DNA of 64,000 nucleotides from Aliagarivorans taiwanensis DSM 22990 (GTDB taxonomy: Bacteria > Pseudomonadota > Gammaproteobacteria > Enterobacterales > Celerinatantimonadaceae): assembly GCF_000429505.1 (NCBI RefSeq), contig NZ_AUBZ01000001.1, positions 248,001 through 312,000 of the forward strand, written 5' to 3'. The stretch's first letter is position 1; the number at the start of each line of letters is the position of its first letter. Shown in pieces: positions 1-8,907 of this stretch. The notes beneath the pieces are model-generated. The model saw only the letters and a program-made list of their open reading frames with translations, was not told where the DNA came from and searched no databases. The position numbers were made by a program, and so were the translations under genes.

Positions 1-64
1 TTCAGGGTAATTGCATAGACTATCCAGATTAACTCTGTAAATGGTCTGCTTAGGGAAGAACGCT

Positions 65-679
65 ATGGATACACAACTTGTCATCGCTTTTTTGGTGTTC
101 GCCTTTTCGATGTGTATTACCCCCGGGGCGGGAAACGTTGCCTTGTTGGGGATTGCCAATCGCTACGGCTTCTCTGGCGCGATTCCCTTTGTTGTTGGCA
201 CCAGCTTAGGGGTACTGCTGGTGTTTGCCGGCACCAGCGCCGGGCTGCTCGGTGTGCTGACGCGCTACCCCGCACTCTTTCTGACACTTAAGTACGTAGG
301 CGCCGCTTACTTACTGTATATGGCATGGGGTATCAGTCGCTTTCAAAACGATGCTGGCGCAGATGCAAGTGCAGATGCAGAATCGAGCTCCGGCTCAGGC
401 ATGCTATCGGGCGCGTTGCTGCAGATCCTCAACCCCAAAGCTTGGATAGCAGCGATGACAGTGTTCACCCAGTTCAGCAATCCGAACTACAGCCTGCTAC
501 AACAGGCAGTGGTGGTGTGCTTAGCGTTTACGCTGGTGACACTGCTCTGCACGTCGGTCTGGGCACTGTGCGGGTCACTACTGATGCGCCTGCTGCAGTC
601 CCCACGGCAGGTGCGTCGAGTAAGCCAAGGCCTGGGGCTGACCTTGGCGATAACGGTGGTGTTTATGCTGGCCAACTAG
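65..679 (+). CDS. LysE/RhtB-family amino-acid exporter
   Basis: Inner-membrane exporter of about 204 residues, the usual LysE/RhtB size. The N-terminal hydrophobic segment carries the family signature ITPGAGNVALLGIANRYGF, and NPKAWI lies mid-protein as in the family. About six membrane segments can be picked out. I chose the ATG at 65 rather than the in-frame ATG at 41 because GGGAAG sits just before it and the protein then begins directly with the first hydrophobic helix. Its stop overlaps by a few bases the stop of the converging peroxiredoxin-like gene. RhtB relatives export homoserine, threonine or other neutral amino acids; the substrate here cannot be read from sequence. Confidence 0.88.
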   Translation: MDTQLVIAFLVFAFSMCITPGAGNVALLGIANRYGFSGAIPFVVGTSLGVLLVFAGTSAGLLGVLTRYPALFLTLKYVGAAYLLYMAWGISRFQNDAGADASADAESSSGSGMLSGALLQILNPKAWIAAMTVFTQFSNPNYSLLQQAVVVCLAFTLVTLLCTSVWALCGSLLMRLLQSPRQVRRVSQGLGLTLAITVVFMLAN

Positions 680-1224
680 GCCAAGTTGTAGTCCAAGGTG
701 CCGCGGATTGGATAGTGATTATCGGGGTCGCGGATCCACGCTAGGCCGCGACTCAAGGCACCTAACTCTGGACGTACGAAGGGATTGTTCGAGATATCCA
801 CCACATGCAGCTTGCCGAACTCGTTCACCACAAACAGTCCCGGCTCGGCAAAGTTATGGTCGGTCTCTTGTTCAGAGCGAGGTAACGATATGTACACGCC
901 CAAGGTTTTCATCTGCTCTTCGCTTAAGCCATAAGCAATTGGGAAACTGACCTCTAACTTCTCCAGGTGGGTTTCGAGCTGCGCCTTGGAATCAGCCGAT
1001 ACAGCTAAAATGTCGACCCCGGCATCGGCAAAGGCCTGCTTGTAGCCTTCTAGCTCGTTGAGGTATTTGGTGCACAACGGGCAGTGCTTACCGCGATACA
1101 CAAACACCGCTTGCCAGGTGGCATCACCCTGCGGCTTGCCCAGTACCACCTCGTTGTCATCAAGCAGCACCGCACTGATATGTGGAAAGTCATCGCCTGC
1201 TTTTAACTTGTTCGAATACGCCAT
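676..1224 (-). CDS. Peroxiredoxin-like (AhpC/TSA, thioredoxin-fold) protein
   Basis: A thioredoxin-fold protein of 182 residues. A CPLC motif lies in VYRGKHCPLCTKYLNELE, the position of the peroxidatic cysteine in AhpC/TSA relatives, so it probably reduces peroxides in the cytoplasm. The ATG at 1224 is preferred over an upstream in-frame start at 1287 because GGAG lies seven bases before it. The gene is divergent from a LysR-type regulator at 1403, so the 178 bp between them probably holds both promoters, and that regulator may control it. The closely spaced CXXC differs from classical two-Cys AhpC. The substrate is unknown. Confidence 0.82.
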   Translation of the reverse strand: MAYSNKLKAGDDFPHISAVLLDDNEVVLGKPQGDATWQAVFVYRGKHCPLCTKYLNELEGYKQAFADAGVDILAVSADSKAQLETHLEKLEVSFPIAYGLSEEQMKTLGVYISLPRSEQETDHNFAEPGLFVVNEFGKLHVVDISNNPFVRPELGALSRGLAWIRDPDNHYPIRGTLDYNLA

Positions 1225-1402
1225 GTTTACTCCGTGGATTGTTGAACGCACAGCCGTAAGTGTGGAAGCCGACTCCTTGAAGTTCAAGCAGTTAACTTTT
1301 AGTAACCTGCGCAGAATTTACCTACCGTGACAGGCTTTCGCGTTGCAGTGACTGGCTTGGACATCTAAGGTAAGTCCATGAACTTGATTTAGTTTTTATC
1401 TA

Positions 1403-2296
1403 ATGAACATTGATCACCTAAAACTGTTTGTACGCTTGGCCAGCACCGCCAACATCAGCCAGGCAGGTCAGGAGCTGGGGCTATCGCCGGCAGTGGCCAG
1501 CACCCATGTCTCCAAGCTCGAAGAGAGCCTAGGGGTGCGCTTGGTGCATCGCACCACCCGTAAGGTCTCGCTTACCGAGGAGGGTCAGGCCTTCTTGCCC
1601 CATGCCGAGGAGGTGCTCACCCGGGTGGAAGCGGCGCGAGCCTCGGTGGGAGCGGGGAATACCCTACCCTCTGGCATTCTTCGGGTAACGGCCCCCGCCT
1701 CTTTCGGCCGCATGCACCTGATACCGGCACTGAGCGATTTTCAATCCCAGTACCCAGAGCTTAAGCTTGACCTGCGCCTCAGCGATACCATCGTGGATTT
1801 GGTTGAAGGCGGCTTCGATATCGCCATTCGTGATGCAGTGTTAAAAGACTCTACCTTGGTGGCACGCAAGCTGGCCAGTGACCGGCGCTTGACGGTAGCC
1901 TCCCCCGCCTACTTGGCCAAACACGGTCAGCCGCGGCACCCGGATGAGCTAAGCCAGCACCAATGCATCACCCTTTCGGGCCTGGATCTTTGGCACTACG
2001 ACAGTCCCACTGGCCCACTAGCGGTTAAGGTTTCAGGGCTGCTGCGCACCGATAATGGCGAGGCGGTGCGCGATGCCAGTGTTAATGGCTTGGGCGTCAC
2101 CATCAGCTCGACCTGGTGTTGCTATCAGCAGCTGCAACGTGGCGAGTTAGTGCCAGTGCTCGAAGACTATCCATTACTCTCAGATACTGCAATCTGGGCG
2201 GTCTACCCTAGCTCGCGCTTGTTAGCGCCCAAGGTCAGGGCCTTTATCGACTTCTTTGCTGAGCGCTTTGCCGAGCCCTATTATTGGGAGCAATAA
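1403..2296 (+). CDS. LysR-family transcriptional regulator
   Basis: A LysR-type regulator of 297 residues, normal for the family. The N-terminal winged helix-turn-helix covers roughly residues 1-60 (DHLKLFVRLASTANISQAG, then LVHRTTRKVSLTEEG). The substrate-binding domain follows from about residue 90, with the typical LRVTAPASFGRMHLIP beginning. It resembles the CrgA/DsdC-like branch. The effector is unknown. Divergent transcription from the peroxiredoxin-like gene suggests local control of that gene, which is inference. No strong Shine-Dalgarno sequence precedes the ATG. Confidence 0.9.
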   Translation: MNIDHLKLFVRLASTANISQAGQELGLSPAVASTHVSKLEESLGVRLVHRTTRKVSLTEEGQAFLPHAEEVLTRVEAARASVGAGNTLPSGILRVTAPASFGRMHLIPALSDFQSQYPELKLDLRLSDTIVDLVEGGFDIAIRDAVLKDSTLVARKLASDRRLTVASPAYLAKHGQPRHPDELSQHQCITLSGLDLWHYDSPTGPLAVKVSGLLRTDNGEAVRDASVNGLGVTISSTWCCYQQLQRGELVPVLEDYPLLSDTAIWAVYPSSRLLAPKVRAFIDFFAERFAEPYYWEQ

Positions 2297-2382
2297 GGCC
2301 GCTCTGTAGGCCGATTCCTTTCAGTCGACGAGCATTGGCAGCCATCGAGCATTAGTCTCCACCGAGGTAGCAGCACTCGCGT

Positions 2383-3258
2383 TTACCAAGAAAAGGTCTG
2401 AATGATCTGCTGCTGGGTAATGGGGTTAGTCGCCACCTCGTGATTGATGCGCTCTAAGAATGCATGACGTGCCTGTGGCAGCATACCGCGCATCGGTGAG
2501 ATGTTATTGCCATGATCCCCCCAGTAGTAACACTCAAAGTCTTGCAGATTCTCCAATAAGTACTGCTCTTCTTGTAAGATCTGCAGCGGAGAGGGCAAGC
2601 TAAAGCGCCCCTGCTCCACCTCACGCTCCAGTTCAGTGCCCGGCTGTATCGCCAGCGCCATTGGCGCAATCTCCTCTGGCTTTAGCTGATTTACCAGCGC
2701 TGTGGTCGCCTCGATGTGCTGTTTGGAGCGCTCGCGCCCGCCCAAGCCAAAGATAAACGAGGCTAACACGCGAATACCGGCTTGCTTTGCACGTGCCATG
2801 CCTTCGATGGCATGCTCCGGCGTCATGCGTTTGCCAATGCGCTCCAACACCTCGCGATCGCCCGACTCTAGCCCGGCGTACACCATGTTCAACCCCGCTT
2901 GACGGATCTTGATAAGCTCTTCCACACTCTTGCGCCGCAAATCGTTAAACCCCGCATACATCGAGATATTTTGAACCTCTGGGAACGTAGCCGTAATCTT
3001 GTTCAGTACTTTAACCAAGCAGTCGGTGCGCGCCGCCATCACATTGCCATCGATAAGGAATATGGACTCCACGCGATGATAGCGCTGGCGTAAACCCTCA
3101 ATATCTTGAAACACATCGTCAAGATCGCGGATCGTAAATCGTTTATCGCGAAACATGTTGCAGAAAGTGCAGGTGTTAATGGAGCAGCCCAGTGTTACCT
3201 GAATCAATACACTCTCCGCTTCTGTCCACGGGCGGTAAATCTTGCCTTCGTATCGCAT
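2383..3258 (-). CDS. Radical SAM protein
   Basis: A radical S-adenosylmethionine enzyme of 291 residues. The [4Fe-4S] cluster motif is CSINTCTFC (CX4CX2C spacing), a variant common in a HemN/Elp3-like group of uncharacterised radical SAM proteins. YAGLESGDREVLERIGK is the expected later SAM-binding segment. I prefer the ATG at 3258 over the GTG at 3279 because GGAGA lies seven bases upstream of the ATG. No extra cluster-binding domain is visible. It stands alone between convergent or unrelated genes, so context gives no substrate. Confidence 0.85.
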   Translation of the reverse strand: MRYEGKIYRPWTEAESVLIQVTLGCSINTCTFCNMFRDKRFTIRDLDDVFQDIEGLRQRYHRVESIFLIDGNVMAARTDCLVKVLNKITATFPEVQNISMYAGFNDLRRKSVEELIKIRQAGLNMVYAGLESGDREVLERIGKRMTPEHAIEGMARAKQAGIRVLASFIFGLGGRERSKQHIEATTALVNQLKPEEIAPMALAIQPGTELEREVEQGRFSLPSPLQILQEEQYLLENLQDFECYYWGDHGNNISPMRGMLPQARHAFLERINHEVATNPITQQQIIQTFSW

Positions 3259-3446
3259 CTTGAAATCTCCGGTTGTCACGCCTCAGGGATTTAGTTGCTC
3301 GGCGTGATGAACGATGCAGCGAAGATTAGCAGGCACTTATACAGGCGATAATCCTGACAGCTTGTGAATCAGTTTTTAGAATTTGTTGAGAATCGAGGGT
3401 TAATGTCGCCGCCAAGTAAGCACAGCGGGTAAAGCTAGGCGGGAGG

Positions 3447-3485
3447 CAAAAGAAAAGGCACTGCCCCCTAAAGGTATCAGTGCCT
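3447..3485 (-). terminator. Rho-independent terminator of the SDR gene
   Basis: An 8-bp stem (AGGCACTG with CAGTGCCT, 3456-3463 and 3478-3485) is followed on the minus strand by TTTTCTTTT, 18 bp beyond the SDR stop codon. Confidence 0.85.
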
Positions 3486-3502
3486 CAAAGGAGCTGGATG
3501 AC

Positions 3503-4327
3503 TTAAAGGACTAAGGTTAATTGCTCAATCGCCGCCATCACCGCTGCACTCTTATCAGGGTCGAGCGCATCTGGGTGGGGCGAGGCAAAGCGGTGGCTAT
3601 CGTTATCGAAATATTTTCCCGAGGCATCGGCAAACTCTTCGGAAAGCGCTGCTCGGCAGAGGATATCGGCCCCCACGCGCAGATCGCCACCGGCCACCCC
3701 AAAGGCATCTTTGACCATTTTGCTGCCGAGCATTGAGGCTGGATTGACCGCCACCACCAGCGGGCCACGTTGGTCTTGCTGATTGTTCAGGCCAATCACC
3801 CGCGACCAGATGGTAAGCGCCAGCTTGCTTTGGGCATAGGCTTGGCCATCGGAGAGTGCCTGTTCGCCATTTAGGGCAGCGATATTAACGCTGGCCTGCG
3901 CCGCAGACGAGAGGTTCACCACCCGCGCTTGAGGGCCCAGCAAGTCCGCCAGTTTCTGCATTAGCAGGTACGGCGCCAAGGTGTTCACCACAAAGCGCAC
4001 ATCTAAGCCGTTATCCGCCACGGTATTTGGCGTGTTGTAGACACCGGCATTGTTGATCAATACATCCAACTGCGAATGCTGCTGTTTAATGGAATCAGCC
4101 AAGATCTGCACCTCGGCAAAGCGCGACAGATCTGCTTGATAAGCGTCTATGGCAGCCCCGGGATAGCGTTCACTTAAGGCCTGGCGGGTGGCCGCTAACT
4201 TGGCGGCATTGCGTCCATGTAACAGCACATGATGGCCCTGCTCGGCCAGCATGCTGGCGGTTTCCAGGCCAATGCCATCAGTAGAGCCGGTTATCAATAT
4301 GGTCTTGCTAACGGTAGGGTTGCTCAT
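3503..4327 (-). CDS. Short-chain dehydrogenase/reductase
   Basis: A classical-type SDR of 274 residues. It has the cofactor motif TGSTDGIGLETA near the N terminus, the NNAG structural motif (about residue 90) and the active-site YAQSK with an upstream serine (LSSAAQ). It is closest in style to retinol dehydrogenase/WW-domain-oxidoreductase-like SDRs that use NADP. It probably reduces or oxidises a small carbonyl/alcohol in the cytoplasm. It lies downstream of, and on the same strand as, the interrupted MerR-family gene, a pairing that suggests redox- or aldehyde-responsive control; that is inference. Confidence 0.9.
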   Translation of the reverse strand: MSNPTVSKTILITGSTDGIGLETASMLAEQGHHVLLHGRNAAKLAATRQALSERYPGAAIDAYQADLSRFAEVQILADSIKQQHSQLDVLINNAGVYNTPNTVADNGLDVRFVVNTLAPYLLMQKLADLLGPQARVVNLSSAAQASVNIAALNGEQALSDGQAYAQSKLALTIWSRVIGLNNQQDQRGPLVVAVNPASMLGSKMVKDAFGVAGGDLRVGADILCRAALSEEFADASGKYFDNDSHRFASPHPDALDPDKSAAVMAAIEQLTLVL

Positions 4328-4480
4328 GTTGTCTCATTGTGTGATTAGATAAAACTACCGATAAGCATAGCGAATCGCAGTGAAGCTGATTACAACGCCT
4401 AACCATTAAAGAGAATTTAGATTCGGAAGATAATCAGGGCAGCAAACGCCGCCCTGAAATCTTAAATACGCCTATGAGGT

Positions 4481-4993
4481 TTACAGCTTTCGGATGGCTT
4501 GGATTTCTTGCTGATCAATGCCAAGAGACTCCAAAAACTTTTGGTGCTCCTCAGGCTCCATCTCTTCAAACTTTCTATGCCAACTCGTCATCGCAGCTTC
4601 ATCAAAACCTGCAGCCTGCCTTACTTCTACCCAACGTCGTTTAGTGACCATTTTACTCTCCAATAGCTTCGGATCTTGCAGCAACACAACGATTGCTCGC
4701 TGCTACTCACGTAGTTTGCTTATCTCGGTTTCCAGTAACTCAAAGTGCTCTCTGAGCACTTTGGCCTGATCCGTAGATGCCTGTCGATTGAGCAGACTGT
4801 TAATACTTGCCACCGACAAACCATAACTGCGATAAGCAACAATGGTTTGCAACCGCGTAAGCTCGCTTTCACCGTACCAACGATAGCCATTGGCAGAACG
4901 CAGCTTAGGCGCAATCAATCCTTGGCGTTCGTAGTACAGCAACGTGGCTCGAGAAATACCGCAGCGTCTTGCTAAGTCAGTGACCGTTATCAT
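4481..4993 (-). pseudogene. MerR-family regulator interrupted by an in-frame amber codon
   Basis: The first part (4703-4993) encodes a MerR helix-turn-helix (ITVTDLARRCGISRATLLYY) and dimerisation helix, 96 residues ending in LETEISKLRE. A TAG stop at 4703-4705 follows. The same reading frame then continues without any shift through 4481 and encodes a recognisable conserved tail (KRRWVEVRQAAGFDEAAM then LESLGI). In relatives I recall, these two parts belong to one MerR-family protein of about 170 residues. One base change, CAG to TAG, would explain the break. The downstream part has a possible GTG start at 4687 and ATG at 4651, but neither has a convincing ribosome site. The N-terminal part alone could still bind DNA. 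Confidence 0.8.
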
Positions 4994-5022
4994 CGTATTA
5001 CCTGTTTGCTAATCGAGCGGAG

Positions 5023-5053
5023 AGTATCAAGGCTAAACCTTTAGACGGGTCAA
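5023..5053 (-). promoter_or_regulatory. MerR-type promoter with 19-bp spacer and dyad
   Basis: On the minus strand TTGACC (-35) and GATACT (-10) are separated by exactly 19 bp. The spacer contains the palindrome CTAAAGGTTTAG (5033-5044). Over-long spacers with a central dyad are the hallmark of MerR-family targets. It lies about 30 bp upstream of the MerR gene, implying autoregulation. Confidence 0.7.
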
Positions 5054-5249
5054 CAGGGATGATAGCGTCATTGATGAATAACATCTAAAAAGTACCCAGT
5101 TGGCACAGTGGTGGCTATTCACGCGCTAAGTGAAGAATTGAGCCTAAGCTGGTTAATGTTCAAAAATCCGGCGCATTAGTGGATCGCAACTTGCTTAGCC
5201 AGATCACATTTTAGCAATCACTGCCGTACGGCAAGCAACCGAGCCGATA

Positions 5250-5690
5250 ATGAAGATTGATAGCAATGCCGCTACCTTGTATAGCGAGGCCACACCTAAG
5301 CAGCTACCAAAAAAGCTGTCCTACGACACCGCCATTGAGCCACAGCACCAATGCAGTGGCGATACACTGAAACGCATCGACTTTAGCCACACCACCAGCA
5401 AGGCCTTGATGGATTGGGTGGATGAACAAGTCGCCGAAGGCCATATGGCGCTGCCGTTACGGCAACACTTTGCCGATATGACCCTGCAGATCCCCGTCAC
5501 CAGCCGCAACAACGAGATGCAATGGCAGGATGACGATAGCAACTGCCTTAACTTTATAGAACGAGCCGAAACCGCCATCGAAGCGGCACGCAGCAGCGGC
5601 GATAGCCAGACGAAACAGCACTTAGAGCAAGCGCTTGAGGTGATGCATCGCCACCAAGGCATGGCCATCGGCATCGATGCCCACGCCTAA
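5250..5690 (+). CDS. Hypothetical protein, 146 residues
   Basis: A soluble, acidic protein with no signal peptide or membrane segment. The N-terminal 45 residues are low in predicted structure. The rest is mostly helical, with the stretch ALMDWVDEQVAEGHMALP followed by amphipathic helices near the C terminus (FIERAETAIEAA, LEQALEVMHRH). Codon use looks like that of its neighbours. No strong Shine-Dalgarno sequence precedes the ATG. I do not recognise a family. It converges with rhlE, leaving only about 30 bp between stops. Confidence 0.6.
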   Translation: MKIDSNAATLYSEATPKQLPKKLSYDTAIEPQHQCSGDTLKRIDFSHTTSKALMDWVDEQVAEGHMALPLRQHFADMTLQIPVTSRNNEMQWQDDDSNCLNFIERAETAIEAARSSGDSQTKQHLEQALEVMHRHQGMAIGIDAHA

Positions 5691-5721
5691 GCGATGAGAA
5701 GGTGATTGCTATTGAGGTAAA

Positions 5722-7092
5722 CTAGCGGTTGCCACTTTGACTGCGTTGGCGATTGCCGTTGGCTTGGCCACGCGAGTTAGGGTTGCGGCGGCGATTGCTG
5801 TTACGAGAGTTATTGCGCGGCTTACGTGGTGCCTCTGAAGCGCCCTCACCCGATTGCTGACTACCCGCATTGCCAGAGCTGTTAGCGCCGGTTTTTGGCT
5901 TATTTTTCTTTGGCTTCTTCGGTTTAACCGGTTTCAATGGCTTGGACGCAGACAAAGGATTGGTCGGCTCAAAGCCTTCCAACGATTGGCGCTCCAGGTG
6001 CTGCTGGGTCAATTGTTCAATCGCCACCAACAGCTTGTGCTCATCTTCCGAGACCAAGGAGATCGCATGACCGCTGGCACCCGCGCGACCTGTACGGCCA
6101 ATCCGGTGCACGTAGTCTTCCGCCACGTTCGGCAGGTCGAAGTTCACTACCTGTGGCAGTTGGTCGATATCCAGACCACGTGCGGCGATGTCGGTGGCAA
6201 TCAGTGCGCGGATGGCGCCCGATTTAAAATCGGCCAACGCTTTAGTACGAGCATTCTGGCTCTTATTGCCATGAATGGCGGCAGAGCTAATGCCGCGCTC
6301 TTCCAGCTTACGCGCAATACGGTTGGCGCCGTGCTTGGTGCGGCTAAACACCAACACCTGCTGCCAGTCGCCCTGCTTGATAAGCTTGGCCAGCGCGCCG
6401 GTTTTGCGGCTCTTATCAACCGGGTAGATCCACTGCTCAACGGTGCGCGCGGTGGCATTACGCGGGTTGACATCGATCTCAACCGGGTTGTGCACCAGAC
6501 CTTTGGCCAGGGCGCGGATCTCATCGGAGAAGGTCGCCGAGAACAGCAGATTCTGACGTTTGGCCGGTAGCAGGGCCAAGATCTTTTTGATATCACGGAT
6601 GAAGCCCATGTCCAGCATACGGTCGGCTTCATCGAGGATCAGCACCTCTAGCTGATTAAAGCGCACCGCATTTTGCTGGTAAAGATCGAGCAGGCGACCC
6701 GGTGTCGCCACCAACACATCGCAGCCGCGACGCAGCGCCATCATCTGCGGGTTGATCTTCACCCCACCAAACACCACCTGTGAGCGCAGCGGGGTGTGCT
6801 TACCATATACCGATACGCTCTCCCCCACCTGAGCGGCGAGCTCGCGGGTTGGCGTAAGCACCAAGGCGCGTACATTGTTGCTACCAGCACGTTGCCCACC
6901 GAGTAGGCGCTCCAATAGTGGCAAGGTAAAACCGGCAGTTTTACCGGTACCGGTTTGCGCAGCAGCCATTACATCCTGGCCGTCGATGACCGCAGGGATG
7001 GCTTGCTGTTGAATGGGAGATGGCGTGGTATAGCCTTTCTCTTCGATAGCTTTAAGGATGGCAGGTGACAGACCCAGGGAAGTAAAACTCAT
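5722..7092 (-). CDS. rhlE: ATP-dependent RNA helicase RhlE
   Basis: A DEAD-box RNA helicase of 456 residues. All core motifs are present in order: Q motif (SPIQQQAI), Walker A (AAQTGTGKT), [28 protein letters not shown] and HRIGRTGR. The opening [20 protein letters not shown] is typical of RhlE. From about residue 375 the tail is basic and repetitive (lysine/proline, then asparagine/arginine-rich), expected to bind RNA non-specifically. It remodels rRNA or other structured RNAs in ribosome assembly and mRNA decay. The start is supported by GAGAG seven to eight bases before the ATG. It is monocistronic. Confidence 0.93.
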   Translation of the reverse strand: MSFTSLGLSPAILKAIEEKGYTTPSPIQQQAIPAVIDGQDVMAAAQTGTGKTAGFTLPLLERLLGGQRAGSNNVRALVLTPTRELAAQVGESVSVYGKHTPLRSQVVFGGVKINPQMMALRRGCDVLVATPGRLLDLYQQNAVRFNQLEVLILDEADRMLDMGFIRDIKKILALLPAKRQNLLFSATFSDEIRALAKGLVHNPVEIDVNPRNATARTVEQWIYPVDKSRKTGALAKLIKQGDWQQVLVFSRTKHGANRIARKLEERGISSAAIHGNKSQNARTKALADFKSGAIRALIATDIAARGLDIDQLPQVVNFDLPNVAEDYVHRIGRTGRAGASGHAISLVSEDEHKLLVAIEQLTQQHLERQSLEGFEPTNPLSASKPLKPVKPKKPKKNKPKTGANSSGNAGSQQSGEGASEAPRKPRNNSRNSNRRRNPNSRGQANGNRQRSQSGNR

Positions 7093-7283
7093 AATTGCTC
7101 TCGTTGCTGGCGCGGTGCACTGTGGAATCTGAAACCTACTCCACCGCTAAGTAGGGCGCGCAGCATACAGCAAGCACAGCTCAGGGGCCAGCAGATAATC
7201 TATCCAAGAGGTCGCAGTTGAACCGGCAAAACGTAGGCGCTACCGGTCACAGCGAGACGCAACCACACGCATTGCCTCTTAAA

Positions 7284-7310
7284 GACGGAAAAAGCGCCCG
7301 AAGGCGCTTT
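7284..7310 (-). terminator. Terminator of the zinc alcohol dehydrogenase gene
   Basis: An 8-bp perfect stem AAAGCGCC/GGCGCTTT closes a UUCG tetraloop (minus strand) and is followed by Ts, about 30 bp after the stop codon at 7339. Confidence 0.88.
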
Positions 7311-7338
7311 GTAGTAATTAAAGGAGGTGTAGCGTCGC

Positions 7339-8460
7339 TTAGCTATTCAGCGTGACAACCTTGATCCCTTCCATGCGGATGTTGGTTTCAACCGCTTCGG
7401 TCAGCTCTTCAAGTGGGAACTCATGGGTTACCAGCTTCTCGATGGGCAGGCCGATGGCTTTAATGCCTTTCATACACTCGATGGCATTCGGGTAGTCTTC
7501 CGGGCTGTAGGCCCAAGAGCCCACCAAGGTGATCTCCTTGTTGCAGATGTCGAAGTGCGGATTGATGGCCGCCTCGCCGTTGTCCACAAAGAAGCCCAGC
7601 TCACACAGGCCGCCACCACGGGCGATCAGCTTCCATACCGCAGATGCGGCCGCCGGTACGCCGGTGCATTGGAAGGCGAACTGCGCGCCACGGCCGTTGG
7701 TCAAGGCTTGAACGGCTTCAACCAGCCCCTCGGTGCCCGCAAACTTGGTGAAGTTCAGCACCTCGGTAGCGCCAAGCTCTTTGGCAAGCTCCAGACGAGA
7801 ATCCTGGCCATCGATGGCGATGATGTTTTGCACGCCCAGCGTCTTCAGCACCGCAATAATCGACAGACCGATAGGGCCAGCGCCTTGAATCAGCACTGGT
7901 GATGCAAAGTTGATCAGGTTAGTGGTTTTAGCGCGCTCCACGGCGTGCACCGCGACTGCTACTGGCTCAATCAAAATGCGCTCTTTGACGTTGAACTCAG
8001 ACACGTTAAAGAAAGTAGAACCGGCTTTCAGTACCAAGTAGTCGCCAAACCAACCATTGAAGCGGTTGTCTTCTTGCTCGCCCATCAAGCCGTAGCAGCC
8101 CATATTTTCACACAGGTTGGTGCGCCCCGGGGTAGCCTTACAAGGCTCACATTCACCACAAGGGATAATGCTGGTGATCACTTTCGAACCCAGCGCGACC
8201 GCCTTGCCGGTGGTATCGCAGGTCACGTTCTTGCCCAGTTTTACGATTTCACCGGTACCTTCGTGGCCCAGCACCACCGGAATCATGCCGAAGGGGTCGT
8301 TGCGGTATTCGTGCACGTCGGTGCCACAAACGCCACAGCCTTCGATCTTAACCAGAATCTCATCGTCGCCGATCTGAGGAATAGCAAACTCCTCAAACTT
8401 AAAGGTTTTCAGATCGGTAAGTACTGCGACCTTGGCCTTCTCCGGGATTTCCACTGACAT
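7339..8460 (-). CDS. Zinc-dependent medium-chain alcohol dehydrogenase
   Basis: An MDR-superfamily dehydrogenase of 373 residues. The catalytic-zinc region is CGVCGTDVHEY and GHEGTGEIVKLG. The structural-zinc lobe has the four-cysteine pattern starting CGECEPC and ending NLCENM, with an extra insertion between the third and fourth cysteines. The NAD-binding GAGPIGLS lies mid-protein. It resembles the sorbitol/threonine dehydrogenase-like branch, so the substrate is probably a polyol or secondary alcohol, but it cannot be fixed from sequence. The ATG at 8460 is chosen because GGAGAG precedes it; the open frame extends upstream without family similarity. It is monocistronic with its own terminator. 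Confidence 0.85.
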   Translation of the reverse strand: MSVEIPEKAKVAVLTDLKTFKFEEFAIPQIGDDEILVKIEGCGVCGTDVHEYRNDPFGMIPVVLGHEGTGEIVKLGKNVTCDTTGKAVALGSKVITSIIPCGECEPCKATPGRTNLCENMGCYGLMGEQEDNRFNGWFGDYLVLKAGSTFFNVSEFNVKERILIEPVAVAVHAVERAKTTNLINFASPVLIQGAGPIGLSIIAVLKTLGVQNIIAIDGQDSRLELAKELGATEVLNFTKFAGTEGLVEAVQALTNGRGAQFAFQCTGVPAAASAVWKLIARGGGLCELGFFVDNGEAAINPHFDICNKEITLVGSWAYSPEDYPNAIECMKGIKAIGLPIEKLVTHEFPLEELTEAVETNIRMEGIKVVTLNS

Positions 8461-8870
8461 ATTTTCTCTCCATTTTCGATATAGCTTCAGATTCTTGACC
8501 TGACTGAATGCAAAGGATGCTGAGGCGCAGAAAAACCGGGCTATTCCCGCCATTGCGCCCCACTTACTGAGAGGAGATAGATGTCTATCTGTGCAGGAAT
8601 AGACACTAGTCGCAAGGTGGCCACAATCGAGCAGAAACAACCCGGTTTCTCTGACATTAACCCGCATAACGGCTTAACGAACTGCTGCTTCACTACAGCA
8701 AAATCGTTAATACCCGCATTCAATCCAGGTGATTAATGATGCAAAGACTACCCTATCGCTGAGACAGACGATGAATGCCGGATTAGGCAAAAACTGTACG
8801 CATTTGCCAGTTATGGAAAGACTAAAGCGTAACTGTGATGAATATGGCGTAGAAATGAAAATGGAGGAAA
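8461..8870. other. Intergenic region, no gene recognised
   Basis: About 410 bp between the 5' end of the dehydrogenase gene and the terminator of the antiporter gene. It should hold the dehydrogenase promoter. Short open frames here lack ribosome sites and recognisable sequence. I see no operator with confidence. Confidence 0.5.
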
Positions 8871-8901
8871 AATGGCGAAGCGCTGATTTTGCTTCGCCAT
8901 T
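8867..8901 (-). terminator. Terminator of the cation/proton antiporter gene
   Basis: An 11-bp perfect stem (AATGGCGAAGC at 8871-8881, GCTTCGCCATT at 8891-8901) is followed on the minus strand by a short T run, immediately after the antiporter stop. Confidence 0.88.
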
Positions 8902-8907
8902 GGGCGA

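Noticed and set aside
5854-6570. A 238-codon open frame antisense to rhlE
   Set aside because: It mirrors the GC-rich codons of a clear helicase gene and has no ribosome site or recognisable domain.
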